Below are positions 14,814 to 23,574 of a DNA stretch of 41,814 nucleotides, in pieces. The DNA lies in the NCBI GenBank assembly GCA_049325415.1, contig JBMOLL010000111.1, positions 1 to 41,814 on the forward strand. Reading direction: 5' to 3'. This DNA is from JBMOLL01 sp049325415. Lineage in GTDB: Bacteria; Bacteroidota; Bacteroidia; Bacteroidales; GCA-2748055. The translations under genes were made by a program, and so were the position numbers. Below the pieces are notes generated by a model. It saw only the letters and a list, made by a program, of their open reading frames with translations, made no database searches and had not been told where the DNA came from. Position 1 is the stretch's first letter. Every line of letters starts with the position of its first letter.

Positions 14814-17414
14814 TTAAAATTTAAATCCTATGATCAATATATCGTCAACCTGTTCGGCTGCTCCTTTCCATGTTTCAAAGGTGCTCCGGAAAAGATTTCC
14901 CATCTGGAAGATGCTGAGCGAGCTGTTCTCCTGGATCAGCAAGTTGACATTTCCGCTCATGAATTTCATCTTCCCGGTTTCTCCCCCGATCTGATCGGCA
15001 AAACCGTCGGTCATGAGGTAGAAGGCATCGCCCGGAGCGATTTCAATGGTATGGTTGTTAAAGTTCTTACGATTGCCGTACTGGGTGCTTCCCACCGGGA
15101 AACGGTCTCCCCTGATCTCCCTGAATTCCTTCTTGCTATGATAATAAAGCGGCCGGTGGGCTCCGGCAAAGTTGAGTACCCTGTTCTTCAGGTCGATCTT
15201 GCAGAAGGCGGCATCCATCCCGTCGTTGATCTTGCTTCCCGGATCATCCTGGCGCAGACTGGATACAACATTGGTATGCATCTTATCCAGGATCTCCCCG
15301 GCATTGTCGGTTCTGTTCCCGTGAATAATCTCGTTCTGAAGGAAATAACCGATAATCGACATCAGCGCACCGGGCACACCATGGCCGGTGCAGTCCATGA
15401 CCCCGATATAGACAATCTGGTCGTCCTGGTAGATCCACGGGTAATCACCGCTGACAATATCCTTGGGTTTGAAGAACATGAAGGAATTGGGGATGATGGC
15501 CTGAAGGGTCTTCTGCGTAGGCATCAGGGCGTTCTGAATATTGTAGGCGTAGTTTATACTGTCGCTGATGCTCTTGTTCTTTTTGCGGATCAGATCTTCA
15601 CGAAGCTTTGCTTCTGTAATATCATGACAGACAAAGAGTACCGATTCCACCTCACCGTTTTCGAAGAACTCGGGTATGGCACTGATCTGCATATACTGCT
15701 GCTCCTGCCCGATCCGGAACGCCACTTCATCGATCCTTTTCTCCTTGCTGGTAGCTACATCATTAAGCATGGTTTTCCAAGCTGAGATGACCGACTCATC
15801 CATGGCAATATTCATGATCGGTTTGTTGATGATCTCCCCGATCTTCATTCCCGTCAGGCTTTCAATGACCGGGTTGACATAGGTGCAGCGGCTGAAGATA
15901 TCGATCCTCAGGATGAGATCAAGACTGTTTTCCGAGAGGGCCTGCATCTTCGCACGAATCCGCTGTTCACGTGCTGCCAGGCGCTGTTCGGAGATGTCCC
16001 TCGAGTTAATCACAACGCCGCGGATGACCTCGTTATCGGAATTCTTGCCAATGGCCTCCAGCCAGAGGATCTCCCCGTCGCGGGTAAAGTACCTGTACTG
16101 GATACGGTGGTTCCTTTCGGGGAAGGAAACGATATCCCTGATGAACTGAATAAAAAGGTTGGAATCCAGCGGGTGAATGTTCTCGGTTTCCTTTTTTCCG
16201 ATGATTTCTTCGGGGAAGTATCCCAGCACCGAGCGAACCGAAGGGCTCACATAACTGATTACCCCCTCACTGTTAATGATAAAGATGACTTCCAGTGAGT
16301 TTTCGAGCAGTGCATGTGTTTTTTTATTGCTGTTATGCACCTCCCTAACCTGTTCCTGGAGCTTGGTATTGGCTTTTTTCAGTTCTTCCTGGGCAATCTC
16401 CATGTCCTTGGCATTCTGTATCAGCTGGCTTTTCTGCTCGACCAGTTCAACGCTCATTTTTTCCGACCTGGAAAGCAGCATGCGGGTCTGCTCACCGACC
16501 ATCACGTTATTGATGGTCCGTGCTACGATCTCGCTGATCTCACCAAGGATCCTGATATGCAAAGGGGAGAAGCGCTGAAGTCCAGCCAGTTCGATCACAC
16601 CGTGGACCATATCGTTGGCGATGAGCGGAACAATGATGATGCTCCGGGGCTTTTTGTCGCCCAGAATCCCGGAAGTAACCGTCACATAATCGTCGGGGAT
16701 CTCCGTCCGGTGAATGATATCCTTTTCAATGGCGGCCTGCCCGATCAGGCCTTCGGCAAACTCAAAGCGTGCCTTAAGGTGTTTTTTCCGGTTATAGGCA
16801 TAGGTGGAAGTTAGCCTGATGACCGGTTTTTTGCCATCTTCTTCACTGACCACATAGAATGCCCCCTGAACCACATGATCCAGCCGGTCGACAAGAAAGG
16901 CAATTATGGCATCACCCAGATGATCCACTTCATTGGCAGATCTCAGGATCTTATTTATATCTCCGACAAAACCCGCGATAAGGTTCCTCTCCATATCTTC
17001 CCGGTTGTACTTCAGCAGACCGGCGCGCATATTCTCCAGGGCCTCGGCCAGTTCAAACTCACCGTTCACCCGGTTATAGCTGGAGCCCAGGTCGCCCTTC
17101 TCAATTTTTCGGGCAAAGGAAATAGTGTTATCCAGGGTTTTTCGGTGTGTTTCAATCCGCTGTTTATATTCATCGACCTTCCTGAGCAGGAAGGAAATGG
17201 CAAAATATCCGGCAATGGCCGTGAGGACAGGGATCACGGCAAGGAGATAAAATTCCGGATGAGCCTGGTGCAACACCCTTAGTCCCTCCCTTCCTGCCGG
17301 GTAGCCGGCCGAAAACGCGGAAAAGAAGAGAATGAGCATTTCACCCAGCCAACCGGCCAGAGCAAACAGGGCTGTAACCAGCCCGGTGATCCATATTTTC
17401 CTATTTGTGCTCAA
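14814..17414 (-). CDS. Membrane GAF-PAS-PAS SpoIIE-type phosphatase (SiaA-like)
   Basis: About 866 residues. Two N-terminal membrane helices (ITGLVTALFALAGW... and FYLLAVIPVLTAIAGYF) enclose a ~25-residue periplasmic loop, followed by a HAMP-like helix, a GAF domain ('GLIGQAAIEKDI'), a coiled coil, two PAS domains, and a C-terminal PP2C/SpoIIE phosphatase with metal-binding motifs 'KDIVSGDYPW', 'VMDCTGHGVPGALM', 'DGMDAAFCKID' and 'LMTDGFAD'. It should dephosphorylate the SiaC-type or STAS protein in response to a signal. No ATG is near the frame start; TTG at 17414, overlapping the previous stop by 14 bases, gives a normal N-terminus. TTG at 17468 is a longer alternative. Confidence 0.87.
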   Translation of the reverse strand: MSTNRKIWITGLVTALFALAGWLGEMLILFFSAFSAGYPAGREGLRVLHQAHPEFYLLAVIPVLTAIAGYFAISFLLRKVDEYKQRIETHRKTLDNTISFARKIEKGDLGSSYNRVNGEFELAEALENMRAGLLKYNREDMERNLIAGFVGDINKILRSANEVDHLGDAIIAFLVDRLDHVVQGAFYVVSEEDGKKPVIRLTSTYAYNRKKHLKARFEFAEGLIGQAAIEKDIIHRTEIPDDYVTVTSGILGDKKPRSIIIVPLIANDMVHGVIELAGLQRFSPLHIRILGEISEIVARTINNVMVGEQTRMLLSRSEKMSVELVEQKSQLIQNAKDMEIAQEELKKANTKLQEQVREVHNSNKKTHALLENSLEVIFIINSEGVISYVSPSVRSVLGYFPEEIIGKKETENIHPLDSNLFIQFIRDIVSFPERNHRIQYRYFTRDGEILWLEAIGKNSDNEVIRGVVINSRDISEQRLAAREQRIRAKMQALSENSLDLILRIDIFSRCTYVNPVIESLTGMKIGEIINKPIMNIAMDESVISAWKTMLNDVATSKEKRIDEVAFRIGQEQQYMQISAIPEFFENGEVESVLFVCHDITEAKLREDLIRKKNKSISDSINYAYNIQNALMPTQKTLQAIIPNSFMFFKPKDIVSGDYPWIYQDDQIVYIGVMDCTGHGVPGALMSIIGYFLQNEIIHGNRTDNAGEILDKMHTNVVSSLRQDDPGSKINDGMDAAFCKIDLKNRVLNFAGAHRPLYYHSKKEFREIRGDRFPVGSTQYGNRKNFNNHTIEIAPGDAFYLMTDGFADQIGGETGKMKFMSGNVNLLIQENSSLSIFQMGNLFRSTFETWKGAAEQVDDILIIGFKF

Positions 17415-18000
17415 CTTTTTTGGTTTTTGCGGCTGCAGCCGGCGCCAGCTTTTTAAGGGTGGCTGCAATCAAGGGAGATATGGTATTGAAATATGACTCA
17501 TCATCGGGTGTAAATTCATTGAACGAGGCCAGTTCTATTACGCCGCTCACTTTTTTGTCGAGTAATAACGGGAACAGGAGGAGGGATCGTGGGGATGCTT
17601 CCCCGAGTCCCGTCCGGATCGTCACATATCCCTGAGGTACTTCCTTCAGGTTCAGCAGCTTCCCGTTTCTGGCCACTTCGCCGGGAAGTCCTTCTCCCCA
17701 GAGAAACTCCCCCTGCTCTGAAGCCGGTTTGTTACAGGCATATCCTGCAAGAAAAGTCAGTACCTGGCTATCTTTCCTGTCCTCTGCAATGAGGAAAACT
17801 CCCTGCAGAATTTCTTTTTCGCGGGCTATCAGGGACAGTGCCTTACGGGCAAAATCCTCCCTCCCGGTTCCGGGTTCTCCGAGCCTTTCCATGAAATCTG
17901 AAGCAGGATAAAGGGCGGCCTTTTCGGCAGCGGCTCCGGATGCCGGACTGGCTCCAGGCTCTGTAACTTTTTCCTGTTTTTTTCTGCTGATGAACCACAT
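17401..18000 (-). CDS. GAF-domain protein
   Basis: A 199-residue soluble protein with a short charged/Ala-rich N-terminus and one GAF domain (about 45-185). The GAF motif 'GLPGEVARNGK', 'LKEVPQGYVTI' and 'SGVIELASFNEF' is closely related to the GAF domains of the SpoIIE-type protein downstream and the HAMP-GAF-PAS protein at 36373-38358. It has no output domain and probably senses a small ligand or binds a partner. The gene lies between cheR (29-base gap) and the phosphatase gene (overlap), in the same unit. Confidence 0.82.
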   Translation of the reverse strand: MWFISRKKQEKVTEPGASPASGAAAEKAALYPASDFMERLGEPGTGREDFARKALSLIAREKEILQGVFLIAEDRKDSQVLTFLAGYACNKPASEQGEFLWGEGLPGEVARNGKLLNLKEVPQGYVTIRTGLGEASPRSLLLFPLLLDKKVSGVIELASFNEFTPDDESYFNTISPLIAATLKKLAPAAAAKTKKVEHK

Positions 18001-18029
18001 AGCTTATTTATTTTCGGACTTCCCTTTTT

Positions 18030-18866
18030 TCAATATTTTTTCTGAAACAGATTTTCCTCCAGGTCGGTGATTTCAAAATACCGGGCACCCCTGCACCAGC
18101 GTATGGATTCTTTTGACCCCACTCCGAGGAAAGATCCCTTTTCCATACTCTGGACAAACAGGTCAAGCACTTTTTCCTGCAGGTCCAGGTTAAAATAAAT
18201 GAACACATTACGGCAAATGACCAGGTCGAAGATCCCGAAGGGATTTTCCGATGAGAGGTCGTGCCTTTTAAACTCGATCCGTGAACGCAGTGCTTCTGAG
18301 AACCTGACTTTGTTACCGGAGACCCTGTAATTATCTGCTAAAGCTGCCCTTCCGCCAGCCTGAATGTAATTCGTACTGTTGACCTCCTGGTTTTTCAGAC
18401 TGTAGGTCCCCGACCGGCCCGTCTCAAGCGCCTGGATATTGATGTCTGTCGCATAAATGCGGCTTTTCTCCAGCAAACCTGCTTCCTCCAGCATGATGGC
18501 CATGGAATAGGCTTCTTCACCCATCGAGCATCCGGCATGCCAGACACTGATCACCCTTTTCTCTGCCAGCACGGGCAGGACCTTTTCTTTTAAAGCCACC
18601 CAGAACCCGGGATTCCGGAACATCTCGGTCACACTTACAGTGATCTCGTTGATGAATAAGGCGGCAAATCCCGATTCATACCTCACCCGGTAAATCAGTT
18701 CCGCTATTTCACTGATCCCCTTAATTTCCGCAAAGCGAACAATCCTTCTGAGCAGTGAGGGCTTCGCGTAATTGCTCAGGTCAACTCCGGTGGCTGCTAT
18801 CACGGCTGAAAGCAACTCCGAAAATTCATAGCGATCAATATCTGTCTCGAAGCCAAAGCCCATCAT
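18030..18866 (-). CDS. cheR: CheR-type chemoreceptor methyltransferase (divergent copy)
   Basis: A 278-residue CheR: N-terminal helical domain, then an AdoMet-binding domain with 'WHAGCSMGEEAYSMAIML' and the late motif 'DLVICRNVFIYF'. The Arg-containing receptor-binding loop 'SVTEMFRNPGFW' is present. It should methylate Glu side chains of receptors. It differs from the second CheR (21352-22221) in the N-terminal helices and may serve other receptors or another target. It is the first gene of the long unit that continues through the partner-switching genes to 9366, and is driven by the promoter at 18910-19011. Confidence 0.9.
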   Translation of the reverse strand: MMGFGFETDIDRYEFSELLSAVIAATGVDLSNYAKPSLLRRIVRFAEIKGISEIAELIYRVRYESGFAALFINEITVSVTEMFRNPGFWVALKEKVLPVLAEKRVISVWHAGCSMGEEAYSMAIMLEEAGLLEKSRIYATDINIQALETGRSGTYSLKNQEVNSTNYIQAGGRAALADNYRVSGNKVRFSEALRSRIEFKRHDLSSENPFGIFDLVICRNVFIYFNLDLQEKVLDLFVQSMEKGSFLGVGSKESIRWCRGARYFEITDLEENLFQKKY

Positions 18867-18909
18867 TCACTGGTTATCCGGATAATCGCAAACACTTATT
18901 ACCATGTAC

Positions 18910-19011
18910 CAAATTTAAAGAGACAGGGCCAGCCTGGAAACAGAGAAACACCTGAATAAAGCCATGGTAACACTCATTGATAAACAGGTGTTTTTACCTG
19001 AGCAGACAGGT
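18910..19011 (-). promoter_or_regulatory. Cluster-type promoter/operator A (before cheR and the SiaABC-like genes)
   Basis: On the minus strand: -7 box TAAATTTG (18917-18910), CTGTTT at -33 (18943-18938) with a 20-base spacer, then CAGGT directly upstream (18954-18950) and three more half-sites: CAGGT 18985-18989, ACCTG 18996-19000, CAGGT 19007-19011, written on the plus strand. The last three are exactly 11 bases apart, so they lie on one face of the helix. A stretch of 22 bases around the -33 box differs at only two positions from promoter B. Confidence 0.72.
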
Positions 19012-19023
19012 GAATATACCCAC

Positions 19024-19060
19024 TGTAAAAAACAGAGAACCGGCATGGTTGAGATGCCGG
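19024..19060 (-). terminator. Intrinsic terminator after cheB
   Basis: On the minus strand the stem CCGGCAT / ATGCCGG (19060-19040, loop 7) is followed by TTCTCTGTTTTTT. It ends the cheR-unknown-cheB unit and touches the operator of the next unit. Confidence 0.65.
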
Positions 19061-19096
19061 CAAAATGAAGAAAAATAAGCAGTGACAGGAAGTTTT

Positions 19097-20167
19097 TCAG
19101 TGATAAGAAATTACGAACGGGGCGATCTTTTCCAGCGGTAGTACCTGATCAACGGCATTGAGTTTGATGGCCTCCTTCGGCATCCCGAAAACCACGCAGG
19201 AATTCTCATCCTGGGCAACGGTTCTGGCACCTGCTTCCTTCATCTCCAGCATTCCTTTTGCCCCATCATCGCCCATACCTGTCATAATAATCCCCACTGC
19301 ATTGGCCCCGGCATACTGGGCCGTTGACCTGAAAAGCACATCCACCGATGGCCGGTGCCGGTTTACCAGCGGACCTTCAATCACTTCAACGTAATATCTC
19401 GCGCCACTTCGTCGAAGAAGCATATGCTTGTTCCCCGGTGCAATAAGGGCCCTTCCCCGGAGCACGGAGTCGCCGTTTTCAGCCTCTTTGACGGTTATCC
19501 TGCACAACTCATTCAGGCGGTTTGCAAATGACTTGGTAAACATTTCGGGCATGTGCTGTACAATGACTATGCCGTGGGAGTCGGAAGGGAGAGCCTGAAG
19601 AAAGACCGAAAGGGCTTCTGTTCCGCCTGTCGAGGCTCCAACAGCCACCACTATATCGGTAGTCTTGATCATGGAATGGGACGTCACTTTTGCCAGAACG
19701 GCATCGGCCGACAATTTCGGCTTGACTTCCATAGTCGGGGCAGGCATTGGTTTCCGGGCGATCCGTGCCTTTGCTGCTGCTTTCACCACATCACAGAGTC
19801 GTATCCTGGACTCTTCAAAGAAAGTTTTGGTCCCCAGCTGAGGTTTGGTGATGATCTCCACAGCACCGTACTCAATTGCCCTGAGTGCGGTTTTCGTTCC
19901 TTCTTCGGTAAGGCTGGAGATAATCACGACCGGAATGGGATGCTGGCTCATTATCTTCTTCAGAAAGGTCAGTCCGTCCATCCTTGGCATTTCTATATCC
20001 AGCGTAATGACATCCGGTACCTCACTCTGTATTTTCTGGGCAGCGAAATAGGGATCAACTGCAGTATCCATGACTTCCAGTTCCGGGTCTGACCCGAAAA
20101 TTTCGGAAAGGGTTCTCCTGACCACTGCCGAGTCATCAACGATCAACACCTTTATTTTCTTTGCCAT
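19097..20167 (-). CDS. cheB: CheB chemoreceptor methylesterase
   Basis: A 356-residue CheB: receiver domain with D11/D12, phospho-acceptor Asp57 (VITLDIEMP) and Lys in 'IITKPQ', then a linker and the methylesterase domain with the catalytic triad Ser179 (VGASTGGTEAL), His205 (VQHMPEMF) and Asp301 (TGMGDDGAKG). It removes methyl groups from receptor Glu residues and deamidates Gln when phosphorylated by CheA. All key residues are intact. Last gene of the unit cheR2 - unknown - cheB; the only cheB for two cheR genes in the window. Confidence 0.95.
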   Translation of the reverse strand: MAKKIKVLIVDDSAVVRRTLSEIFGSDPELEVMDTAVDPYFAAQKIQSEVPDVITLDIEMPRMDGLTFLKKIMSQHPIPVVIISSLTEEGTKTALRAIEYGAVEIITKPQLGTKTFFEESRIRLCDVVKAAAKARIARKPMPAPTMEVKPKLSADAVLAKVTSHSMIKTTDIVVAVGASTGGTEALSVFLQALPSDSHGIVIVQHMPEMFTKSFANRLNELCRITVKEAENGDSVLRGRALIAPGNKHMLLRRSGARYYVEVIEGPLVNRHRPSVDVLFRSTAQYAGANAVGIIMTGMGDDGAKGMLEMKEAGARTVAQDENSCVVFGMPKEAIKLNAVDQVLPLEKIAPFVISYH

Positions 20168-20223
20168 ACGACGCTGTTTAAAAAATTAATCTGAATTTGT
20201 CTGAACTGCAACGCCGTCGCTTT

Positions 20224-21318
20224 TCAGACCGGCAGATGCGAACTGATCAGCCGGGCTTTCAGCTCTTTTCCGCTGAGATTATCTTTTCCATTTTTTTCCT
20301 CCAGGAGTTCAAAACTCCGGTAGGAGGCATTCAGAGTGCGGTTCAATTCATCTTTGTTCAGAGTTTCGGAGAGCCGGCGGTACTCCATACGACCGCCCTT
20401 CTCAATGAAGCTCAGAATCTGTTTAAGCGACCTCGTCAATGCAGGCAGGACATCTTCCCGGCCGGCCTGTTCGGCAGCAGAATAACGGGTGATCAGATCG
20501 GAAGCAATGATCTCAGCTTCCTGGTTGATATAATATTTTGCCTCATCTTCCAGCATCATCCGGTAATCATTTTTGAGGTGCATGCCGGTCAGTTCCTCGG
20601 CAATCTGTCTCATTTTCACCACCATTCCCGAAAGGTTCAGCATGGACATCACTCCCCTGACAATTATTTCCATGGTCCGGTGATCAATGAGAATGCCCAT
20701 CTCAACAACCTCCCCGTTCATGGAACAAAGTTCCACCTCCAGCTTTTCCAGGCCGGAAAGGGTTGAGAAACTTTCAAGGATGCCCGACCAGATCCTGCTA
20801 TATCGTTCAAGATCGCTCAGCCGGCCGATCTTAACCTGATTCTCAAAATACAGGTAAAGCACCGGAAGCTGTGCCGCATCGGTCTTTTCCCCGATCAGTT
20901 CGGTCTGCAGGTTTTTTTCGAAGACCTGAGTAAAATCACTGCTCATGAGCAGGATCTGTTCCAGGGCATCGGCCTTTTCTTTCATGTTCCTGTAAAACTG
21001 AGTATAATTAACATCTTCGGCAGCAGTCTCCTGGAGGTAGTCGGCACCGATCTTCCCGAGGGTGCCGAAGCGGTCGATCTTATTCAGCAACAGGTAGGCA
21101 TTATATTCCAGACCGTCGGGATTTGTTTCGTTAAGAAGCAGCCGGAGCTGCTCACGGGTATGGTATATCCGGTTAACGAGTTCCCTGTCTGTAGTTTCCT
21201 CTGCACTTTTCAACAGAGCCTCCAGTTCACGGTACTTCTTGAGAATGATACCGTCGTCGGCTATCTGTTTCAGAAAGTTGAGAACCTTAAGGAGATGTAC
21301 TAAATTCATATGCAGCAA
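20224..21318 (-). CDS. Unknown helical protein A of the chemosensory cluster
   Basis: 364 residues, no signal peptide or membrane helix, high in Leu/Glu/Lys and mainly helical with likely coiled coils. I do not recognise a named family. It is a paralogue of the protein at 22503-23564: the N-termini match ('LKVLNFLKQIADDG' against 'LKVMDYLKRIADNG'), as does the C-terminal block 'LSFIEKGGRMEY' / 'FSFIEKGGKLEF'. It lies between cheR and cheB. A role in receptor array structure or in guiding CheR/CheB/CheD is a guess from position only. The start could also be the Met nine bases downstream. Confidence 0.75.
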   Translation of the reverse strand: MLHMNLVHLLKVLNFLKQIADDGIILKKYRELEALLKSAEETTDRELVNRIYHTREQLRLLLNETNPDGLEYNAYLLLNKIDRFGTLGKIGADYLQETAAEDVNYTQFYRNMKEKADALEQILLMSSDFTQVFEKNLQTELIGEKTDAAQLPVLYLYFENQVKIGRLSDLERYSRIWSGILESFSTLSGLEKLEVELCSMNGEVVEMGILIDHRTMEIIVRGVMSMLNLSGMVVKMRQIAEELTGMHLKNDYRMMLEDEAKYYINQEAEIIASDLITRYSAAEQAGREDVLPALTRSLKQILSFIEKGGRMEYRRLSETLNKDELNRTLNASYRSFELLEEKNGKDNLSGKELKARLISSHLPV

Positions 21319-21351
21319 TTAATGGGTACAAAATACCGGCAGTCCGGTTCG

Positions 21352-22221
21352 TCAAATTCTGCGAAAGATGGTTGGTTTCACCTGGCGCAGAGGCACATTC
21401 ATATTGGTAATTGATTCGGAATGACCGAGAAAGAAAAAGCCGTCATTTTTCAGCCGGGAAGCCAGCTTGGTGATCACATCCTGCTGGGTATCGCGATCGA
21501 AATAGATCAGCACATTCCTGCAAAAGACAATATCGAAATTATTGTCTACCGGGTACTGGGCATCCATGAAGTTCAGGCGCTGAAAGGAAACCCGTGACCT
21601 GATCTCGGGGGCCACACGCACCGTATGATTCTTTGGATCCCTGCTTTTCAGAAAGTACCTTTTCTTCAGGTCGTAGCTCAAACCTGCAATCCGGTCTTCG
21701 GAATACACTGCCGTAGTGGCCCGTTCCAGGATCCTTGTCGACAGGTCAGTCGCAAAAATCTCATAATCAAAGCGCCGGTTGTTCCGGATATACTCCTCGA
21801 CAGCAATGGCAATGGTATAGGGTTCTTCTCCGCTGGAGCATCCAGCACTCCAGATCTTTACGGGGCCGGTGGCTGTCCTTGACGAAAGGATTTCCGGCAA
21901 AGCCGTTTCCGTCATAAAATCAAAGTGGGAAGATTCGCGGAAGAAATCCGTTTTATTGGTAGTAACGAGGTCAATCATGGTGATAAGTTCATCATTGCGG
22001 CCTTCTTTGCTGAATACAAATTCGATATACTCCTTAAAGGAACGCATCTTGAGCTCCGACAGTCTTTTCTGAAGGCGGCTCTGTAACATGATCCTTTTTA
22101 CGTCAGGCATTTTGATCCCCAGTTCATTATAGATGAAATGACTGAGCTGATCAAATTCCGCCGTTGTCATCTGTACCCTGTAATATTCGTTGGTTTCCCA
22201 GGTGGCTGACTGTGTATTCAT
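21352..22221 (-). CDS. cheR: CheR chemoreceptor methyltransferase
   Basis: A 289-residue CheR of normal length: N-terminal helical domain with the basic stretch 'RLQKRLSELKM', receptor-contact loop 'NKTDFFRESSHFDF', AdoMet-binding motif 'WSAGCSSGEEPYTIA', Asp of 'IFATDLS' and late motif 'IVFCRNVLIYFDRD'. It should methylate receptor Glu residues. Both receptors of the cluster end in a Y-x2-F tail that resembles the CheR-tethering pentapeptide; this copy is the closer of the two to classical CheR and the more likely to use it. First gene of a unit, behind the promoter at 22365-22466. Confidence 0.93.
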   Translation of the reverse strand: MNTQSATWETNEYYRVQMTTAEFDQLSHFIYNELGIKMPDVKRIMLQSRLQKRLSELKMRSFKEYIEFVFSKEGRNDELITMIDLVTTNKTDFFRESSHFDFMTETALPEILSSRTATGPVKIWSAGCSSGEEPYTIAIAVEEYIRNNRRFDYEIFATDLSTRILERATTAVYSEDRIAGLSYDLKKRYFLKSRDPKNHTVRVAPEIRSRVSFQRLNFMDAQYPVDNNFDIVFCRNVLIYFDRDTQQDVITKLASRLKNDGFFFLGHSESITNMNVPLRQVKPTIFRRI

Positions 22222-22364
22222 ACAAGTGAAACATTTTAACTACGATAGTCACTTCGCATTGCTGCATTTTCTGCCGCTTTCTGATCCTTTCTCCTGCCCT
22301 CTGCCCCTCCCTCCGGGGCGTGACCCTTCAGGCTTTCTTCCTGGCTGGAATCAGAGCGGTCTTT

Positions 22365-22466
22365 CAAATTTAGCCCTGTCAATGCTTCCCGGAAACAGGA
22401 AAACACCTGAATCTGCAGGGCCCTTTACTCCAAATCCGACAGGTATTCTTACCTGCCTGTATGCGT
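22365..22466 (-). promoter_or_regulatory. Cluster-type promoter/operator B (before cheR2)
   Basis: On the minus strand: -7 box TAAATTTG (22372-22365), CTGTTT at -33 (22398-22393), CAGGT directly upstream (22409-22405), then the dyad CAGGTATTCTTACCTG (22440-22455, plus-strand writing) and a diverged half-site TGCGT (22462-22466). The distances 40, 75, 86 and 97 from the -7 box are the same as in promoter A to the base. The leader to the ATG at 22221 is about 140 bases and holds C-rich sequence without a clear structure. Confidence 0.72.
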
Positions 22467-22496
22467 AAAAATACGGACCGGCATCACCGTCTGCCG
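22466..22496 (-). terminator. Probable terminator after unknown protein B gene
   Basis: On the minus strand a 5-bp stem CGGCA / TGCCG (22496-22479, loop 8) is followed by GTCCGT and ATTTTTA. The stem is short, but the position right after the stop at 22503 fits. Confidence 0.5.
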
Positions 22497-22502
22497 AATG
22501 GT

Positions 22503-23564
22503 TTATTCCGCATCTGCCGGAAGCTCATTCCCCACAAGGCTTATCCTGTCGTATATTTCCAGCAGCAGTTTGTTCAGTGCCCTGTTCTTTGCTGTATTAT
22601 CCAGGAGATCAAATTCCAGTTTCCCGCCTTTTTCAATAAAACTGAAGATTTTCTTCAGGGCAATAATCAGTTCTTGCTTCATCGCCTCTTCATGCGCCAG
22701 GCCGGTATTTTCAGATCTGTCCATCAGACTTGCAGCGATGGTCCGGGCTTCACTGTCGACAAGCTGTTCGATCTCCCTGTCGAGTTTCTCACCATAATCG
22801 GTCTGCAGGTTCAGCATAGCAAGCTCTTCCTTGATCTTTTTCACCTTGATGATCTGTTCCATCAGCTCAAGGACCCCTTCGGTACCCTCCATCAGCAGGT
22901 CCATGGATTTTTTATCCAACCTGATCCCCAGAAGGGCCGATTTTTCATTAATAGAACAGGATTGTATCTCTCTTAATTCACTGCCCGTCAGTCCAGTAAA
23001 ACTCTGAAGTATCTCATCCCACAAGCGGGTATATTTGACCACATCCTGGATATCATGGATGCTGACATCTTTTTCAAAATAAAGATTGAGCAGGACACCG
23101 GATGATACTTCTTCTTCTACAGCTGCCGTGCGGAACTGGATGAAATCCTGGAATACAGAATAGAAGGAAGATGCCGTACCGGTTAATTTCCCCAGGGCCT
23201 TGCTCTTCCGGCTGATCTCAGCATGAAGAGTCTTGTAGTTCAATTCTTCGCTTCCGATCCCCCTCAGAAAAGCGACAGCTTTTGAACCGACGACGGAAGA
23301 CCCGTCGATGGCGGAGATCATCTTTGTTCCCAGGTAGCCCAGATCCTCGGGATCAAATTCCTGTAAAGCCATGATCAGCTGGTCTCTTGCCTCAGCAAGT
23401 TGTTCCGGCACAATTTCGCTTCCCTTACGGCTACCCTCTGACAGAAGGGTTTCCAGTTTCTTGTATCCCTCAGGTATACTGCCGTTGTCGGCTATCCTTT
23501 TCAGATAGTCCATTACTTTTAAAAAACTATATAGCTGCATAACTTCCGGTTTTTGATGTTTCAT
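22503..23564 (-). CDS. Unknown helical protein B of the chemosensory cluster
   Basis: 353 residues, cytosolic, mainly helical, no recognised domain. Paralogue of the protein at 20224-21318 over the full length: similar N-terminal 'LKVMDYLKRIADNG', a middle part with 'LYFEKDVSIHDI' (compare 'LYFENQVKIGRL'), and the C-terminal 'FSFIEKGGKLEF'. It lies 10 bases after cheD and ends before the promoter of cheR2, so copies A and B bracket cheR2. A duplicated, position-conserved pair between the adaptation genes suggests a role in receptor adaptation or array assembly; this is inference from context. Confidence 0.75.
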   Translation of the reverse strand: MKHQKPEVMQLYSFLKVMDYLKRIADNGSIPEGYKKLETLLSEGSRKGSEIVPEQLAEARDQLIMALQEFDPEDLGYLGTKMISAIDGSSVVGSKAVAFLRGIGSEELNYKTLHAEISRKSKALGKLTGTASSFYSVFQDFIQFRTAAVEEEVSSGVLLNLYFEKDVSIHDIQDVVKYTRLWDEILQSFTGLTGSELREIQSCSINEKSALLGIRLDKKSMDLLMEGTEGVLELMEQIIKVKKIKEELAMLNLQTDYGEKLDREIEQLVDSEARTIAASLMDRSENTGLAHEEAMKQELIIALKKIFSFIEKGGKLEFDLLDNTAKNRALNKLLLEIYDRISLVGNELPADAE

Positions 23565-23574
23565 TTTACGTTGT

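Noticed and set aside
15051..15785. Open frame of 244 codons on the plus strand
   Set aside because: Antisense to the phosphatase domain of the SpoIIE-type gene; no recognisable protein pattern.
14814..17414. The cluster as a flagellar or type IV pilus chemotaxis locus
   Set aside because: No fli, flh, mot or pil gene is present, and the neighbours are partner-switching and transport genes.
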